Positions 36,966 to 46,354 of a DNA stretch of 64,000 nucleotides are shown piece by piece. Each line of letters opens with the position of its first letter. Position 1 is the first letter of the stretch. The stretch lies in NCBI RefSeq assembly GCF_004792415.1, contig NZ_CP038854.1, forward strand, positions 1 through 64,000. The letters are read 5' to 3'. The position numbers and the translations under genes were made by a program. The DNA is from Pantoea vagans. GTDB lineage: Bacteria; Pseudomonadota; Gammaproteobacteria; Enterobacterales; Enterobacteriaceae. Under the pieces are notes generated by a model. That model saw nothing but the letters and a program-made list of their open reading frames with translations. It ran no database searches and had not been told where the DNA came from.

Positions 36966-37111
36966 AAATATTCCTCAGAGATAAATGCCCGACTCAGGCA
37001 GGTGTATCGGGCGATGTTCAGAATCAGTAGCGCTATTCTACCCATCTGACTATCTGTTAGAATTCCCGCAATCAGAGATGCTGAGTTTCATAATCCGAAC
37101 AGGTGAGCGGG

Positions 37112-37993
37112 ATGGACAGAGTGACTTCAGCTGCCGTTTTTAACCGGATATGTGAGCTGGGCAGCCTGAGTGCTGCTTCGCGTGCGCTGGGGATCTCGCG
37201 CCCAATGGTCAGCCGTTATCTGGAAGAAATGGAAAAGTGGGCGGGAACGCGTCTGCTGCATCGCTCGTCGCGCCGGCTGACCCTGACGCCTGCCGGTGAG
37301 GCGATTCTGCAAAAGACCCGCCAGCTGGCCCTGCTGTCAGAAGCGATCCAGCAGGAAACCACCCAGGGTGTCCCGGCCGGAACGTTACGCATCGCCTGTG
37401 CCCATTTTACGGCGCTTCATCTTGTCGGCCCGATCGTCCCCGATTTTCTTGCCCGTTATCCGGCACTGCGCATCGAACTGGATATTAACAATCAGCCGGT
37501 AAGCCTGATTAGCGAGCGCATCGATCTCGCCATCCGTATCACCGATGCGCCAGAGCCGGGGGCAATCGCACGCCGCCTCGGTGAATGTCACTCGGTACTC
37601 TGCGCCTCACCCGGCTATCTGCAGAAGCGAGGCACTCCGCAAACGCCTGGCGATCTGGCGCAGCACAACTGCCTCTACTACAGTCGTTTTGCCGGACAAA
37701 GCTGGCATTTCACGGCGGCTGATGGCGGCAAAATCGCTGTCGCCGTTAAAGGAAATTTCAGTGCGGGCATCTCGTCACTGCTATGTGACGCAGCGATTGC
37801 AGATTGCGGGTTAGCGATGGTGCCTGAACTGGAAGCACGCCATGCGCTTAAAACGGGAAAACTGGTGGAATTATTGCCCGATTATGAGCCGCAGCGCATT
37901 GGCATCTGGGGGCTTTACCTGTCGCGCGAGCATCAGTCTGCCGCGCTGCGTCTGATGCTGGATGAGCTGCAAAACAGCATTCAGAGCCGGTGA
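37112..37993 (+). CDS. LysR-family transcriptional regulator
   Basis: 293 residues from ATG 37112, with AGGTGAGCGGG upstream; a GTG at 37103 is in frame but is part of that sequence. The N-terminal helix-turn-helix is SLSAASRALGISRPMVSRYL and the effector domain has IDLAIRITDAPEPGAIARRL near 138. It is divergent from the metallo-beta-lactamase-fold gene. A VOC-family gene follows 36 bp downstream in the same direction and may be co-transcribed. Confidence 0.9.
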   Translation: MDRVTSAAVFNRICELGSLSAASRALGISRPMVSRYLEEMEKWAGTRLLHRSSRRLTLTPAGEAILQKTRQLALLSEAIQQETTQGVPAGTLRIACAHFTALHLVGPIVPDFLARYPALRIELDINNQPVSLISERIDLAIRITDAPEPGAIARRLGECHSVLCASPGYLQKRGTPQTPGDLAQHNCLYYSRFAGQSWHFTAADGGKIAVAVKGNFSAGISSLLCDAAIADCGLAMVPELEARHALKTGKLVELLPDYEPQRIGIWGLYLSREHQSAALRLMLDELQNSIQSR

Positions 37994-38029
37994 TGAGAGG
38001 AAATCATCCTGGTAATGAGGGAGACGTTT

Positions 38030-38449
38030 ATGAATGATGATCAACAACTGTACTGGAACCCTATGGTGCCAGAACTGACCGTTACTGACTTTGCCGTTTC
38101 GCTGCATTTTTACACCCTTGTGCTGGGCTTTAACGTGCGGATCCAGCGTCAGGATCCTGACTTCGCATACCTCTGCTATGGCCAGGCGCAACTGATGATT
38201 GAGCAGTGCCATCTGCAGGGCTGGAATACAGCCGATCTCAACTGGCCGCTGGGACGGGGCATCAATTTCCAGATTGAGGTCGACGACATCGAGCCGGTGC
38301 TGGCGCGCTTACAGCAGCACGCCGTTCCGCTCTATCGGGCGCTACGGGATAACCATTACGACACTGGCGGGACAACTGCCTGCCAGCGGGAGTTTCTGGT
38401 GCAGGATCCGGACGGCTATCTGCTGCGCTTTAGTCAGTATCTGGAATAA
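38030..38449 (+). CDS. VOC-family (glyoxalase/bleomycin-resistance-like) protein
   Basis: 139 residues from ATG 38030 (GAGGGAGA upstream). It has paired beta-alpha-beta-beta-beta modules of the vicinal oxygen chelate fold: VPELTVTDFAVSLHFYTLVLGF near the start and VDDIEPVLARLQQHAVPLYR then EFLVQDPDGYLLRFSQYLE at the end. Members bind or modify small molecules (for example bleomycin); the ligand is unknown. It follows the LysR gene closely. Confidence 0.82.
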   Translation: MNDDQQLYWNPMVPELTVTDFAVSLHFYTLVLGFNVRIQRQDPDFAYLCYGQAQLMIEQCHLQGWNTADLNWPLGRGINFQIEVDDIEPVLARLQQHAVPLYRALRDNHYDTGGTTACQREFLVQDPDGYLLRFSQYLE

Positions 38450-38920
38450 ACGGAAAAGGTATCCGGCAATATTAACGCGCAACGTACTAAAATGTATAAG
38501 CAGATTTTTCCAGGTTTATTTTAATTTGAACGTTCATTCATTATAAAATTAAAAACGCTGAATTCATTTTACTGGCGAATGAAAAGAGATTCGCCTGAGA
38601 AACTTCCCTTTTAAATTATTTTTTTCGCTAAAAAAATTACGAGTCACAGGAGATAAGCCATTACTAATTAACAGTAAAAATCCGCCAGCTCGGAACAACG
38701 TTTTCAGCTTCATAATAAAAAAGTATTATAAGCGTGCGGTCTTTTCAATTTATGTACTACACTCACGTGGCTTAGCTGGATTGGGATAATTCTTAATGCC
38801 AGTTTTACAACAGATTTCATTGAGCTAAGTGTCCGGCATTTACATTTCAACATCCACTCAGCACTTCATTTCCGGGTGTGCGAGCCGGTTATCGGCTGCA
38901 CTTCTCCTGGAGGAGAGACA
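38450..38920. other. gene-free gap
   Basis: About 470 bp, strongly AT-rich, with several runs of A or T. No gene, strong hairpin or RNA was recognised. It presumably includes the promoter of the fimbrial-like gene. Confidence 0.4.
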
Positions 38921-39223
38921 ATGAAATCCTTTATATCTGTCTGCTTTACCATGCTGTTGATTTGCATGGCGGGGCCTGTAAGCGCAGACCTCAATTCAGG
39001 CGTTGTCAGTTTCAGAGGCGCCATTGTTAATGATTCATGTAATATAAATACCGTAAACATGTCTGTCGTTTTCAATTGCTACGACCCGGCCAGCGGCAGG
39101 TCTGTTGCGGCTTCTGCCAATCTGATGAATTCTGACTCGCTGGGGGCTTTGCCTGCAGAAGTGAAAATGCACTGGTATAACCCCGAGAAAACAAAAGGGG
39201 TGATTTACGTCGCCTATCTTTAA
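38921..39223 (+). CDS. small secreted fimbrial-like protein
   Basis: 100 residues from ATG 38921 (GGAGGAG six bases upstream). The signal peptide MKSFISVCFTMLLICMAGPVSA ends near residue 22. The mature part begins like a type 1 pilin subunit (SFRGAIVNDSCNI, then VVFNCYD), with the Cys pair (NDSCNI and FNCYD) suited to the pilin disulfide. At about 78 mature residues it is only half a normal pilin, and no chaperone or usher gene is near. It could be a truncated relic or a small orphan adhesin-like protein. Confidence 0.65.
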   Translation: MKSFISVCFTMLLICMAGPVSADLNSGVVSFRGAIVNDSCNINTVNMSVVFNCYDPASGRSVAASANLMNSDSLGALPAEVKMHWYNPEKTKGVIYVAYL

Positions 39224-39448
39224 TTCTTTTTTCTGTTTTTAGCATATTGTCTGTGACGCGTGACTGGCAACGCTCACAATAACAAGCGGAATTTTTTCAA
39301 AGTCTCTGGTTATGCATTTGATTTTGCATACTTACAGGCTTTTCAATGTGATTTACACTCAGGGAATTCAATAGGCGTATTGCGCGCACGTTTTATTAAA
39401 CGGGCGCTGAAAACGGGATAGATATGATCTGTAATGTCTCAGGGATGA

Positions 39449-39487
39449 AAAAAGAAAAATGCCCGACTTTAACATTAAAACCGGGCA
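39449..39487 (-). terminator. terminator after gabP
   Basis: On the minus strand TGCCCG and CGGGCA pair around an AT-rich 16-nt loop, followed by TTTTTCTTTTTT: an intrinsic terminator 33 bp past the gabP stop. Confidence 0.75.
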
Positions 39488-39519
39488 CTGTTTTCAGTTT
39501 AACTGAAGCGTGTAGGTAC

Positions 39520-40935
39520 TTAGTAAGGATCAGATGAGCGCTGAGTAAAGTACTTCTTACTCTGACGCCTATCCTTTTTACGGCGCAGGACCAGGCTGGT
39601 GGTAATGATCAGCAGCGTTAAACCGCCGGTTGCCAGTAATTCAGCCTGATGTTTCGCATCAAACAACATGATCACCAGCACGGTCGTAATAAACAGAATC
39701 GTGACCCACGTCAGGCCTGGGAATAACCACATCCGATAAGTCAGGACTTCACCCGCCTTTTCGCGCTTTTTACGCAGCACCAGATGCGATACGGCAATCA
39801 CCAGATAAACCAGCAGCGCAATTGCCCCCGAGGTCGCCAGTAAAAACTCAAACACGACACTCGGCGCAAGGTAATTCGCAATAACTGCCAGAAACGCAGC
39901 TGCAGTAGAAAGCAGCACCGCAACCCACGGCGTGCCGCTGCGATTGGTGCGTGAAGCCGCAGCAGGCGCATCTTTACGGCGTGACAGGGAGTAGAGCATG
40001 CGCGATGAGGTATAGAGTGCAGAGTTAAGACAGCTGCACACCGCCATCAGCACCACCAGGTCGACGATCAGCCGGGCATGCGGAATGTTCATTGCCGTTA
40101 ATACCGTCTGCCATGAACCCTGTTCAACCAGGCCTGGTGTATTCCACGGCACCAGCGCCACCACAAAGAAAATCGACAGCAGATAGAACAGCGCAATACG
40201 CCAGATGACCGAGTTAGTTGCCTGGGTAATCTGCTTGCCAGGGTTTTTGGACTCGGCAGCGGCAATGGTGACGATTTCGGTACCCATAAAAGAGAACATC
40301 GTGGTCAGGATGGCCGCGACAACCGCACCCATCCCATTCGGCATAAACCCGTGCGTGTCATAAAGATGCGACAGGCCACTGGTGTTGCTGTCAGGCAGCA
40401 GACCCAATACTGCCGCCCCCGCCACACCCAGGAACAGGATGATAGCCACGACCTTGATCAGCGCAAACCAAAACTCAAATTCCCCATAATTTTTAACGCT
40501 GAGCAGGTTAGTAATGGTCAGCAGTAAGGTGATGGCAAAGGTATATTGCCAGATGGCGACCTCAGGGAACCAGGCGTGCAGAATGGTGCCTGCTGCATTG
40601 GCTTCCAGTGGGATCACCAGCACCCAGAACCACCAGTAGAGCCAGCCGATGGTAAAACCGGCCCAGCGGCCCAGCGCTTTATCCGCATAGGTTGAGAATG
40701 AGCCTGAATCGGGTGAAGCAACAGCCATCTCGGCCAGCATCCGCATAATCAGCACCACCAGCGCGCCGGCAGCGGCATAGGAGATCAGGACCGCGGGGCC
40801 CGCTTCAGAAATCGCGTGGCCGGAGCCGACAAACAGCCCTGCGCCAATCACACCCGCAATTGAGAGCATACGCACGTGGCGCGGTTTCAGGTTTTGAGCC
40901 AGCGAATCTTCATTCGCACTCTGAGTCATCGTCAT
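39520..40935 (-). CDS. gabP: amino acid permease, GABA permease-like
   Basis: 471 residues of the APC/AAT family, with 12 transmembrane helices and the first-helix motif SIAGVIGAGLFVGSG near 25-39. GSFSTYADKALGRWAGFTIGWLYWWFWV near 77-104 and GTEIVTIAAAESKNP near 217 match GabP-type carriers. It lies 76 bp downstream of gabT on the same strand, supporting 4-aminobutyrate uptake. A basic C-terminus is in the cytoplasm. Confidence 0.88.
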   Translation of the reverse strand: MTMTQSANEDSLAQNLKPRHVRMLSIAGVIGAGLFVGSGHAISEAGPAVLISYAAAGALVVLIMRMLAEMAVASPDSGSFSTYADKALGRWAGFTIGWLYWWFWVLVIPLEANAAGTILHAWFPEVAIWQYTFAITLLLTITNLLSVKNYGEFEFWFALIKVVAIILFLGVAGAAVLGLLPDSNTSGLSHLYDTHGFMPNGMGAVVAAILTTMFSFMGTEIVTIAAAESKNPGKQITQATNSVIWRIALFYLLSIFFVVALVPWNTPGLVEQGSWQTVLTAMNIPHARLIVDLVVLMAVCSCLNSALYTSSRMLYSLSRRKDAPAAASRTNRSGTPWVAVLLSTAAAFLAVIANYLAPSVVFEFLLATSGAIALLVYLVIAVSHLVLRKKREKAGEVLTYRMWLFPGLTWVTILFITTVLVIMLFDAKHQAELLATGGLTLLIITTSLVLRRKKDRRQSKKYFTQRSSDPY

Positions 40936-41011
40936 GTAAACGTCTCCAGGCGACGCCCGGCCTGAGTGGCCGGACGAAAGGGGAACAGGCTTGCGTTAAC
41001 GCACAGCGAAA

Positions 41012-42298
41012 TCAGGCCGGGACGACGGGATGTCCGGCTGAGGCAACACAGTGATTAATCACCGTGGAGAGAATGGTCAGCGCCTGGCTGAACTGGGCAT
41101 CAGGGATGGTAAGCGGGTAGAGGAAGCGAATGACGTTGCCTTTAGCGCCACAGGTCAGCAGCAGCAGGCCCTGTTCCATTGCCATCTTCTGAACCGCCTG
41201 CGCGGTGCTGGCCTGATAGAACTCCATCGCCACCATGGAACCCAGCGCACGCACGTCGGCAATGTCCGGATGGTTGCGTTGATGCGCCTGCAGTTCAGCT
41301 TCAAGCCTGGCACCGAGGTCGACGGCGCGCTGGCAGAGCTGCTCCTCTTCAATCACATCCAGCACCGCATGGGCTGAGGCGATAGCCAGTGGGTTACCGG
41401 CGTAGGTTCCGCCCAGGCCACCAGGCGCAGGTGCGTCCATGACCTCTGCACGACCGGCGATGGCGGAGAGTGGCATGCCACCTGCCAGGCTTTTCGCCAT
41501 GGTGATGATGTCGGCCTTTACCGGATAGTGCTCCATGGCGAACAGCTTGCCGGTCCGGGCAAATCCGCTCTGGACTTCATCCGCAATCAGCAGAATGCCG
41601 TGGCGATCAGCCAGCTCCCGCAGCTGCACCATAAACTCTGCCGGTGCGGCATGGAATCCGCCTTCACCCTGTACCGGCTCCAGCACGATAGCGGCAACAT
41701 CATGGGGGGCAATGTCCTGGGTAAAGATGTCGTCGAGGCTGGTCAGTGCCGCCTCAATGCTGATCCCCTGAACCGCGCTGGGGTAGCGAGCATGGAACAC
41801 CGACGGCGGCATCGGGCCGAAATCCCGCTTGTAAGGTGCCACTTTGCCGGTCATCGCCATCGTCATGAAAGTACGACCATGGAACGCATTACCAAAAGTG
41901 ATGATGCCGTGACGGCGGGTAAAGGCACGCGCCACTTTAACCGCATTTTCCACCGCTTCCGCGCCAGTCGTGAAGAAGGCCGTTTTGGCCGGACCGGCGA
42001 TGGGCACCCGCTGATTAATGCGCTCAGCCAGGGCGATGTAGCTTTCGTAAGGGGTGATCTGGAAGGCAGTATGGGTAAACTTTGTTAACTGATCGGCAAT
42101 GGCCTGTTCGATACGTGGATGGCGGTGGCCGGTATTCAGCACCGCGATGCCGCCAGCGAAATCGATCCAGCTGTTACCGGCCTGATCCCATAAGGTGGCG
42201 TTTTCTGCCCGGGCAACGTACCAGTCGCACAGCGTACCGATGCCTTTAGGGAGAGCCTGTGCTTTGCGCTGCTGCATCAGGTTATTATTTTCGCTCAT
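41012..42298 (-). CDS. gabT: 4-aminobutyrate aminotransferase
   Basis: 428 residues from ATG 42298, chosen for GAGGTGG upstream and agreement with the E. coli GabT N-terminus. It is a class III PLP aminotransferase with TTGAEAVENAVKVAR near 110-124, the Asp/Gln pair in IADEVQSGF near 238-246 and the Schiff-base Lys269 in TMAKSLAGG. It converts GABA and 2-oxoglutarate to succinate semialdehyde and glutamate. No gabD follows; gabP does. A GabR-type regulator is divergent. Confidence 0.92.
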   Translation of the reverse strand: MSENNNLMQQRKAQALPKGIGTLCDWYVARAENATLWDQAGNSWIDFAGGIAVLNTGHRHPRIEQAIADQLTKFTHTAFQITPYESYIALAERINQRVPIAGPAKTAFFTTGAEAVENAVKVARAFTRRHGIITFGNAFHGRTFMTMAMTGKVAPYKRDFGPMPPSVFHARYPSAVQGISIEAALTSLDDIFTQDIAPHDVAAIVLEPVQGEGGFHAAPAEFMVQLRELADRHGILLIADEVQSGFARTGKLFAMEHYPVKADIITMAKSLAGGMPLSAIAGRAEVMDAPAPGGLGGTYAGNPLAIASAHAVLDVIEEEQLCQRAVDLGARLEAELQAHQRNHPDIADVRALGSMVAMEFYQASTAQAVQKMAMEQGLLLLTCGAKGNVIRFLYPLTIPDAQFSQALTILSTVINHCVASAGHPVVPA

Positions 42299-42363
42299 TT
42301 CATCCACCTCGTTAATATGCGTGTTTACAATTCCCGACAAACACGCTTATTTATGCCTGAGGC

Positions 42364-43899
42364 GTGGTGAGTTGCCAGAGCCAATTGTCAGAGGAAAGGT
42401 GGAGCCAATTGCGACTCTTGTACGCAGATCATCTATTAGCACGGTTGCAGTTTTTAAGAACCGGCTCATTACACCAGCGGCTGCTGAACTGTATGCAGGC
42501 CGCGATTGCTGAAGAGGTGTTTCCGCGCGGAAGCCGTTTGCCGCCAACCCGCGATCTGGCGCGCGAACTCGGCGTGTCGCGAAACACGGTAATGCATGTC
42601 TATGAAAGTCTGATGGCGCAGGGATATGTCACCGCACGCACCGGCAGCGGCACCTGGATTGCCGAGACGCTGCCGGAGAACTCTCTGCAAAGTGATGCGA
42701 TTGCCGATCTGCAGGCGGTGAGGGCGCAACGACCCGCGACGCTGTCGAAGCGGGGTGCCAGTCTGCTGGGGCATGCCACCGCCTCGCCCTGGCAGTGGGG
42801 CGCATTTGTGCCCGGCGCGCCCGATGTCACCGAATTCCCCCATAAACTTTTCAGCCAGATTCAGGCGCGGCTGAACCGCGAACCTGACGTACATCGCCTG
42901 GTCTACAGCAGCGGTGGCGGCTGTCCCGACCTTCGCCATGCGCTGGTGGACTATCTGCGGGTGGCGCGTTCTGTACGGGCCGATGCCGACCAGATTCTTA
43001 TTACCGAAGGAGTTCATCAGGCGGTTGATCTGGTGACGCGGGTGTTATGTGATCCCGGCGATCGGGTCTGGATGGAGGAGCCGGGCTACTGGGGAACACG
43101 TAATCTGCTGCGCATGAATGGTCTGAAGATTCGCGCGATGCCTGTTGATGAGCAGGGCCTGGTACCGGACAGCGGCCCGGCCCCTAAAATGGTGTTTGTA
43201 ACGCCTTCTCATCAGTATCCGCTGGGGGTGCACCTGAGCCTGGCGCGTCGTCAGGCATTGATCGCCCTGGCTCGCCGTCATCAGAGCTGGATTGTTGAAG
43301 ATGACTACGACAGCGAATTTCGCTTTTCCGGTCAGCCTCATCCCTCACTGCAGGGACTGGAAGCTGATGCACCGGTCATCTACATGGGAACATTCAGTAA
43401 AACACTCTATCCCGCCCTGCGTATTGGCTACATGGTGGTGCCGAAACCGCTGGCACAGCCGTTGCGCATCGCGGCAGCGGAACTCTATCGTGGCGGACAT
43501 CTGCTGATTCAGCGGGCGCTGGCGGAGTTTATCCGGCTGGGTCATTACATGGAGCATATCCGCCGGATGCGCCTGCTTTATCGTCAGCGGCGACAGTTTC
43601 TCTGCAGGCTGATTGAACGCTATCTGGGGCCGGCCTTTTTACCGGCATTCAACCATGAAGCGGGACTGCATCTGGTGATGCCGCTGCCTGCGGGCGCGGA
43701 TGACGTAGCGATAGCTGCGGAGGCGCTGAAGCGCGGAGTTAAAGTGCGGCCGCTTTCGCAATACTACATGCATCCGCAGGAGGCGCGTGGATTGCTGCTG
43801 GGTTATGCCTGCGTCAATGAGCGGCAGTGTCAGGACGCCTTTGGCACACTCAAAGCCTGTCTTATGTCTGCAGGGATGGTCTTTAGTCCGCCGTGTTAG
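42364..43899 (+). CDS. MocR/GabR-type PLP-dependent regulator
   Basis: 511 residues from GTG 42364. A GntR-type winged helix (residues about 35-100: FPRGSRLPPTRDLARELGVS) is fused to an aminotransferase-like domain with FSKTLYPALRIGY holding the PLP Lys346. This is the GabR/PdxR/MocR layout. Being divergent from gabT it probably activates gabTP in response to GABA and PLP. The start is uncertain: the first 15 codons include the direct repeats of the putative operator. A later non-ATG start is possible. Confidence 0.88.
   Translation: MVSCQSQLSEERWSQLRLLYADHLLARLQFLRTGSLHQRLLNCMQAAIAEEVFPRGSRLPPTRDLARELGVSRNTVMHVYESLMAQGYVTARTGSGTWIAETLPENSLQSDAIADLQAVRAQRPATLSKRGASLLGHATASPWQWGAFVPGAPDVTEFPHKLFSQIQARLNREPDVHRLVYSSGGGCPDLRHALVDYLRVARSVRADADQILITEGVHQAVDLVTRVLCDPGDRVWMEEPGYWGTRNLLRMNGLKIRAMPVDEQGLVPDSGPAPKMVFVTPSHQYPLGVHLSLARRQALIALARRHQSWIVEDDYDSEFRFSGQPHPSLQGLEADAPVIYMGTFSKTLYPALRIGYMVVPKPLAQPLRIAAAELYRGGHLLIQRALAEFIRLGHYMEHIRRMRLLYRQRRQFLCRLIERYLGPAFLPAFNHEAGLHLVMPLPAGADDVAIAAEALKRGVKVRPLSQYYMHPQEARGLLLGYACVNERQCQDAFGTLKACLMSAGMVFSPPC
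42378..42411. promoter_or_regulatory. direct repeats in the gabT/gabR-like divergent region
   Basis: GAGCCAATTG occurs at 42378-42387 and again at 42402-42411, 24 bp start to start. MocR/GabR-type regulators bind direct repeats, so these may be the operator. They overlap the 5' end of the annotated regulator reading frame, which suggests its translation may start downstream. Confidence 0.5.
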
Positions 43900-43954
43900 C
43901 GGTTAATGGGGCTTTAAAAGGCAGCAGTTTCAGGGCTGGAGCTGTGCTAACGCA

Positions 43955-45367
43955 TTGACATTTCATCAGCGTCACCGAGAATACAGCTCTTTGCGTTCCG
44001 ACCAGAAAATACTGGAGTTTATCATCGCCCTTAATCCCTTTTCTGCCCAGGCCAGAGCGGCTATTAAGCGAGGCGCTGCGCTGGCTGCGGCGTTATTGCT
44101 GGTCAGTTGCGCATCCGAACCACCGAAATCGCTGGTGACCCCTTTTCCGCCGGTAACGAAACAGCCATTACCTGTGCCCGGCAAGCCAGCACAGCCTCAG
44201 ATTACACAACCGATGCGGGGCGTCTGGTTAGCCACGGTGTCACGTCTTGACTGGCCACCTGTCGCGTCGGTGAATGGCACCAGTCCGGCGCAGCGTATCC
44301 GCCTGCAGCAGCAATCCCTGACCGACAAGCTGGATAAGCTGAAAAGTCTGGGGATTAACACGGTGTTTTTCCAGGTAAAGCCGGATGCCACAGCGCTCTG
44401 GCCCTCAAAAATCCTCCCCTGGTCCGATATGCTGACCGGCAAAATCGGTGAAGATCCGGGATATGATCCGCTGCAGTTTATACTGGATGAGGCGCATAAG
44501 CGCGGCATCAAAGTTCATGCCTGGTTTAATCCCTATCGGGTATCGGTGAATACCAAACCCTCTACCGTCAGCGAACTGAACCGCACGCTGTCACTGCATC
44601 CGGCCAGCGTTTTTGTGCTGCACCGCGACTGGATCCGCACCGCAGGGGATCGCTATGTGCTCGATCCGGGCATTCCTGAGGCGCGTGACTGGATCACCAG
44701 CATTGTGGCCGAGGTGGTGGCGCGTTATCCCATCGACGGTGTGCAGTTCGATGACTACTTCTATGCCGAATCGGCAGGTTCACTGCTCAACGATAATCAG
44801 ACCTTCAGTCGCTACGGACAGGGTTTTGCCGGTAAAGCGGACTGGCGACGTCACAATACTCAGCAGCTGATTGAGCAGGTGTCACGGACTATCAAACAGC
44901 TGAAGCCAGAGGTTGAATTTGGTGTCAGTCCGGCGGGCGTCTGGCGCAATCTGTCGCACGATCCTGCTGGTTCCGATACCCGGGGCGCCGCGGCGTACGA
45001 CGAAGCTTTTGCGGATACCCGTCGCTGGGTGCAGCAGGGCCTGCTGGATTATATCGCCCCGCAACTTTACTGGCCTTTTTCCCGTCAGGCTGCCCGTTAC
45101 GACGTGCTGGCAAACTGGTGGGCAGAGGTAGTGAAACCGACTAAAACCCGGCTCTACATCGGTCTTGCGCTCTACAAAGTCGGCGAGCCGTCGAAAGTTG
45201 AACCTGACTGGACGCTTCAGGGTGGCGTGCCTGAACTGAAAAAGCAGCTCGACCTGAATGAATCTAACCCCAATATTGCTGGCACCATTCTGTTCAGAGA
45301 GAACTATCTGAATCAGCCGCAGACTCAGCAGGCGGTGAGCTATCTTAAAAGCCGCTGGGGAGGCTGA
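43955..45367 (+). CDS. digH: DigH-like glycosidase lipoprotein
   Basis: 470 residues as drawn. The lipobox LVSC is near residue 50, and the rest follows E. coli DigH (YddW) closely (PMRGVWLATVSRLDWPPV, TVFFQVKPDATALWPSKILPWSD, GVQFDDYFYAE, SYLKSRWG). It is an outer-membrane lipoprotein with a GHL10-type TIM barrel that cleaves denuded peptidoglycan glycan strands at the division site. No in-frame ATG precedes the signal peptide: the open frame starts at TTG 43955, with another TTG at 43991 (GAGAA upstream). The start is therefore uncertain. Confidence 0.9.
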   Translation: MTFHQRHREYSSLRSDQKILEFIIALNPFSAQARAAIKRGAALAAALLLVSCASEPPKSLVTPFPPVTKQPLPVPGKPAQPQITQPMRGVWLATVSRLDWPPVASVNGTSPAQRIRLQQQSLTDKLDKLKSLGINTVFFQVKPDATALWPSKILPWSDMLTGKIGEDPGYDPLQFILDEAHKRGIKVHAWFNPYRVSVNTKPSTVSELNRTLSLHPASVFVLHRDWIRTAGDRYVLDPGIPEARDWITSIVAEVVARYPIDGVQFDDYFYAESAGSLLNDNQTFSRYGQGFAGKADWRRHNTQQLIEQVSRTIKQLKPEVEFGVSPAGVWRNLSHDPAGSDTRGAAAYDEAFADTRRWVQQGLLDYIAPQLYWPFSRQAARYDVLANWWAEVVKPTKTRLYIGLALYKVGEPSKVEPDWTLQGGVPELKKQLDLNESNPNIAGTILFRENYLNQPQTQQAVSYLKSRWGG

Positions 45368-45448
45368 AATGCCCCGACAGCATGACCAGTGCGGTTAAGT
45401 TTTTCCCTGTGACTTACTGCTATTCTTGCGCTTTATATGGGAGGAACC

Positions 45449-46189
45449 ATGAGCGAACTGATTAATATTTTTACAAGTCATAAAAGTGAACGCAGTTTCA
45501 CTGAGCAACCTGTCGATGAAGCGGTACTGGATCGAATTATCAGTACTGCATACCGCGCACCGACATCAGTAAACTCACAGCAGGTTTCTGTGGTGATCAC
45601 GCGTGATGCCGGACGTCGCGCAGAGATCGCCGCCATTGCAGGTGGTCAGCCATGGATTGCTAAAGCACCGGTCTTCATCACCTTCGTGCTGGATATGCAT
45701 AAATCAGCGGTGGGAATGGCCGCTGTCGATCAGCAGCAGATCGCGCATCAGAGCATTGAGAGTATCGTGTCGGGTTCTACCGATATCGGTATTGCACTGG
45801 GCTCAGTCATGGCCGCTGCGCGTGCAGAAGGTCTGGGCATTGTGCCGATTGGCGGAATCCGTCGCGATCCACAGGCGATGATTTCACTGCTGGAACTGCC
45901 GCCAATGACCTTCCCGATTGCGGGCGTGGTCATCGGTCACGTTGATGAACCCGCTCATCAGAAACCGCGTCTGCCACTGGCAACCTTCCGCCATGATGAG
46001 ACCTATCAGACGCAGGGGCTGGAGCAGCAGATTGCGGCCTACAACGATGAAATGGTTCAGCACTGGAAAAACATCGGTCGTCACGACGGTGAGAGCTGGA
46101 GCGAAAGCGTCAGCGGTTACTACAAAAACATCTACTTCCCGGCTGTACTGCCCGCCCTGCTGAAACAGGGATTCGGCACGGATAAGTAA
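45449..46189 (+). CDS. NfsA-type NADPH nitroreductase
   Basis: 246 residues from ATG 45449 (GGGAGG upstream). Nitroreductase fold with the FMN site ERSFTEQPVDEAVLDRIISTAYRAPTS near 13-39 and GLGIVPIGGIRRDP near 133. It resembles oxygen-insensitive NADPH-flavin oxidoreductases such as NfsA/FRP. It reduces nitro compounds or flavins with NADPH; the natural substrate is unknown. It is monocistronic, ending at a strong terminator. Confidence 0.87.
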   Translation: MSELINIFTSHKSERSFTEQPVDEAVLDRIISTAYRAPTSVNSQQVSVVITRDAGRRAEIAAIAGGQPWIAKAPVFITFVLDMHKSAVGMAAVDQQQIAHQSIESIVSGSTDIGIALGSVMAAARAEGLGIVPIGGIRRDPQAMISLLELPPMTFPIAGVVIGHVDEPAHQKPRLPLATFRHDETYQTQGLEQQIAAYNDEMVQHWKNIGRHDGESWSESVSGYYKNIYFPAVLPALLKQGFGTDK

Positions 46190-46217
46190 CCTATCCTGCG
46201 CGAAGTGAAAAGTAACA

Positions 46218-46250
46218 GGCCATCCGTACAGCGTGACGGATGGCCTTTTT
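46218..46250 (+). terminator. terminator after the nitroreductase gene
   Basis: GGCCATCCGT and ACGGATGGCC form a perfect 10-bp stem around an 8-nt loop, followed by TTTTT: a strong intrinsic terminator. Confidence 0.93.
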
Positions 46251-46354
46251 CATTTTGTTACTATAACGAAATGTGACTTTCTTCTTTGTAACACATAATT
46301 TCCCTGTTAACCGAAGCGCTACTGCCTTTAACACTTACCTTCCAGGGAAATAAC

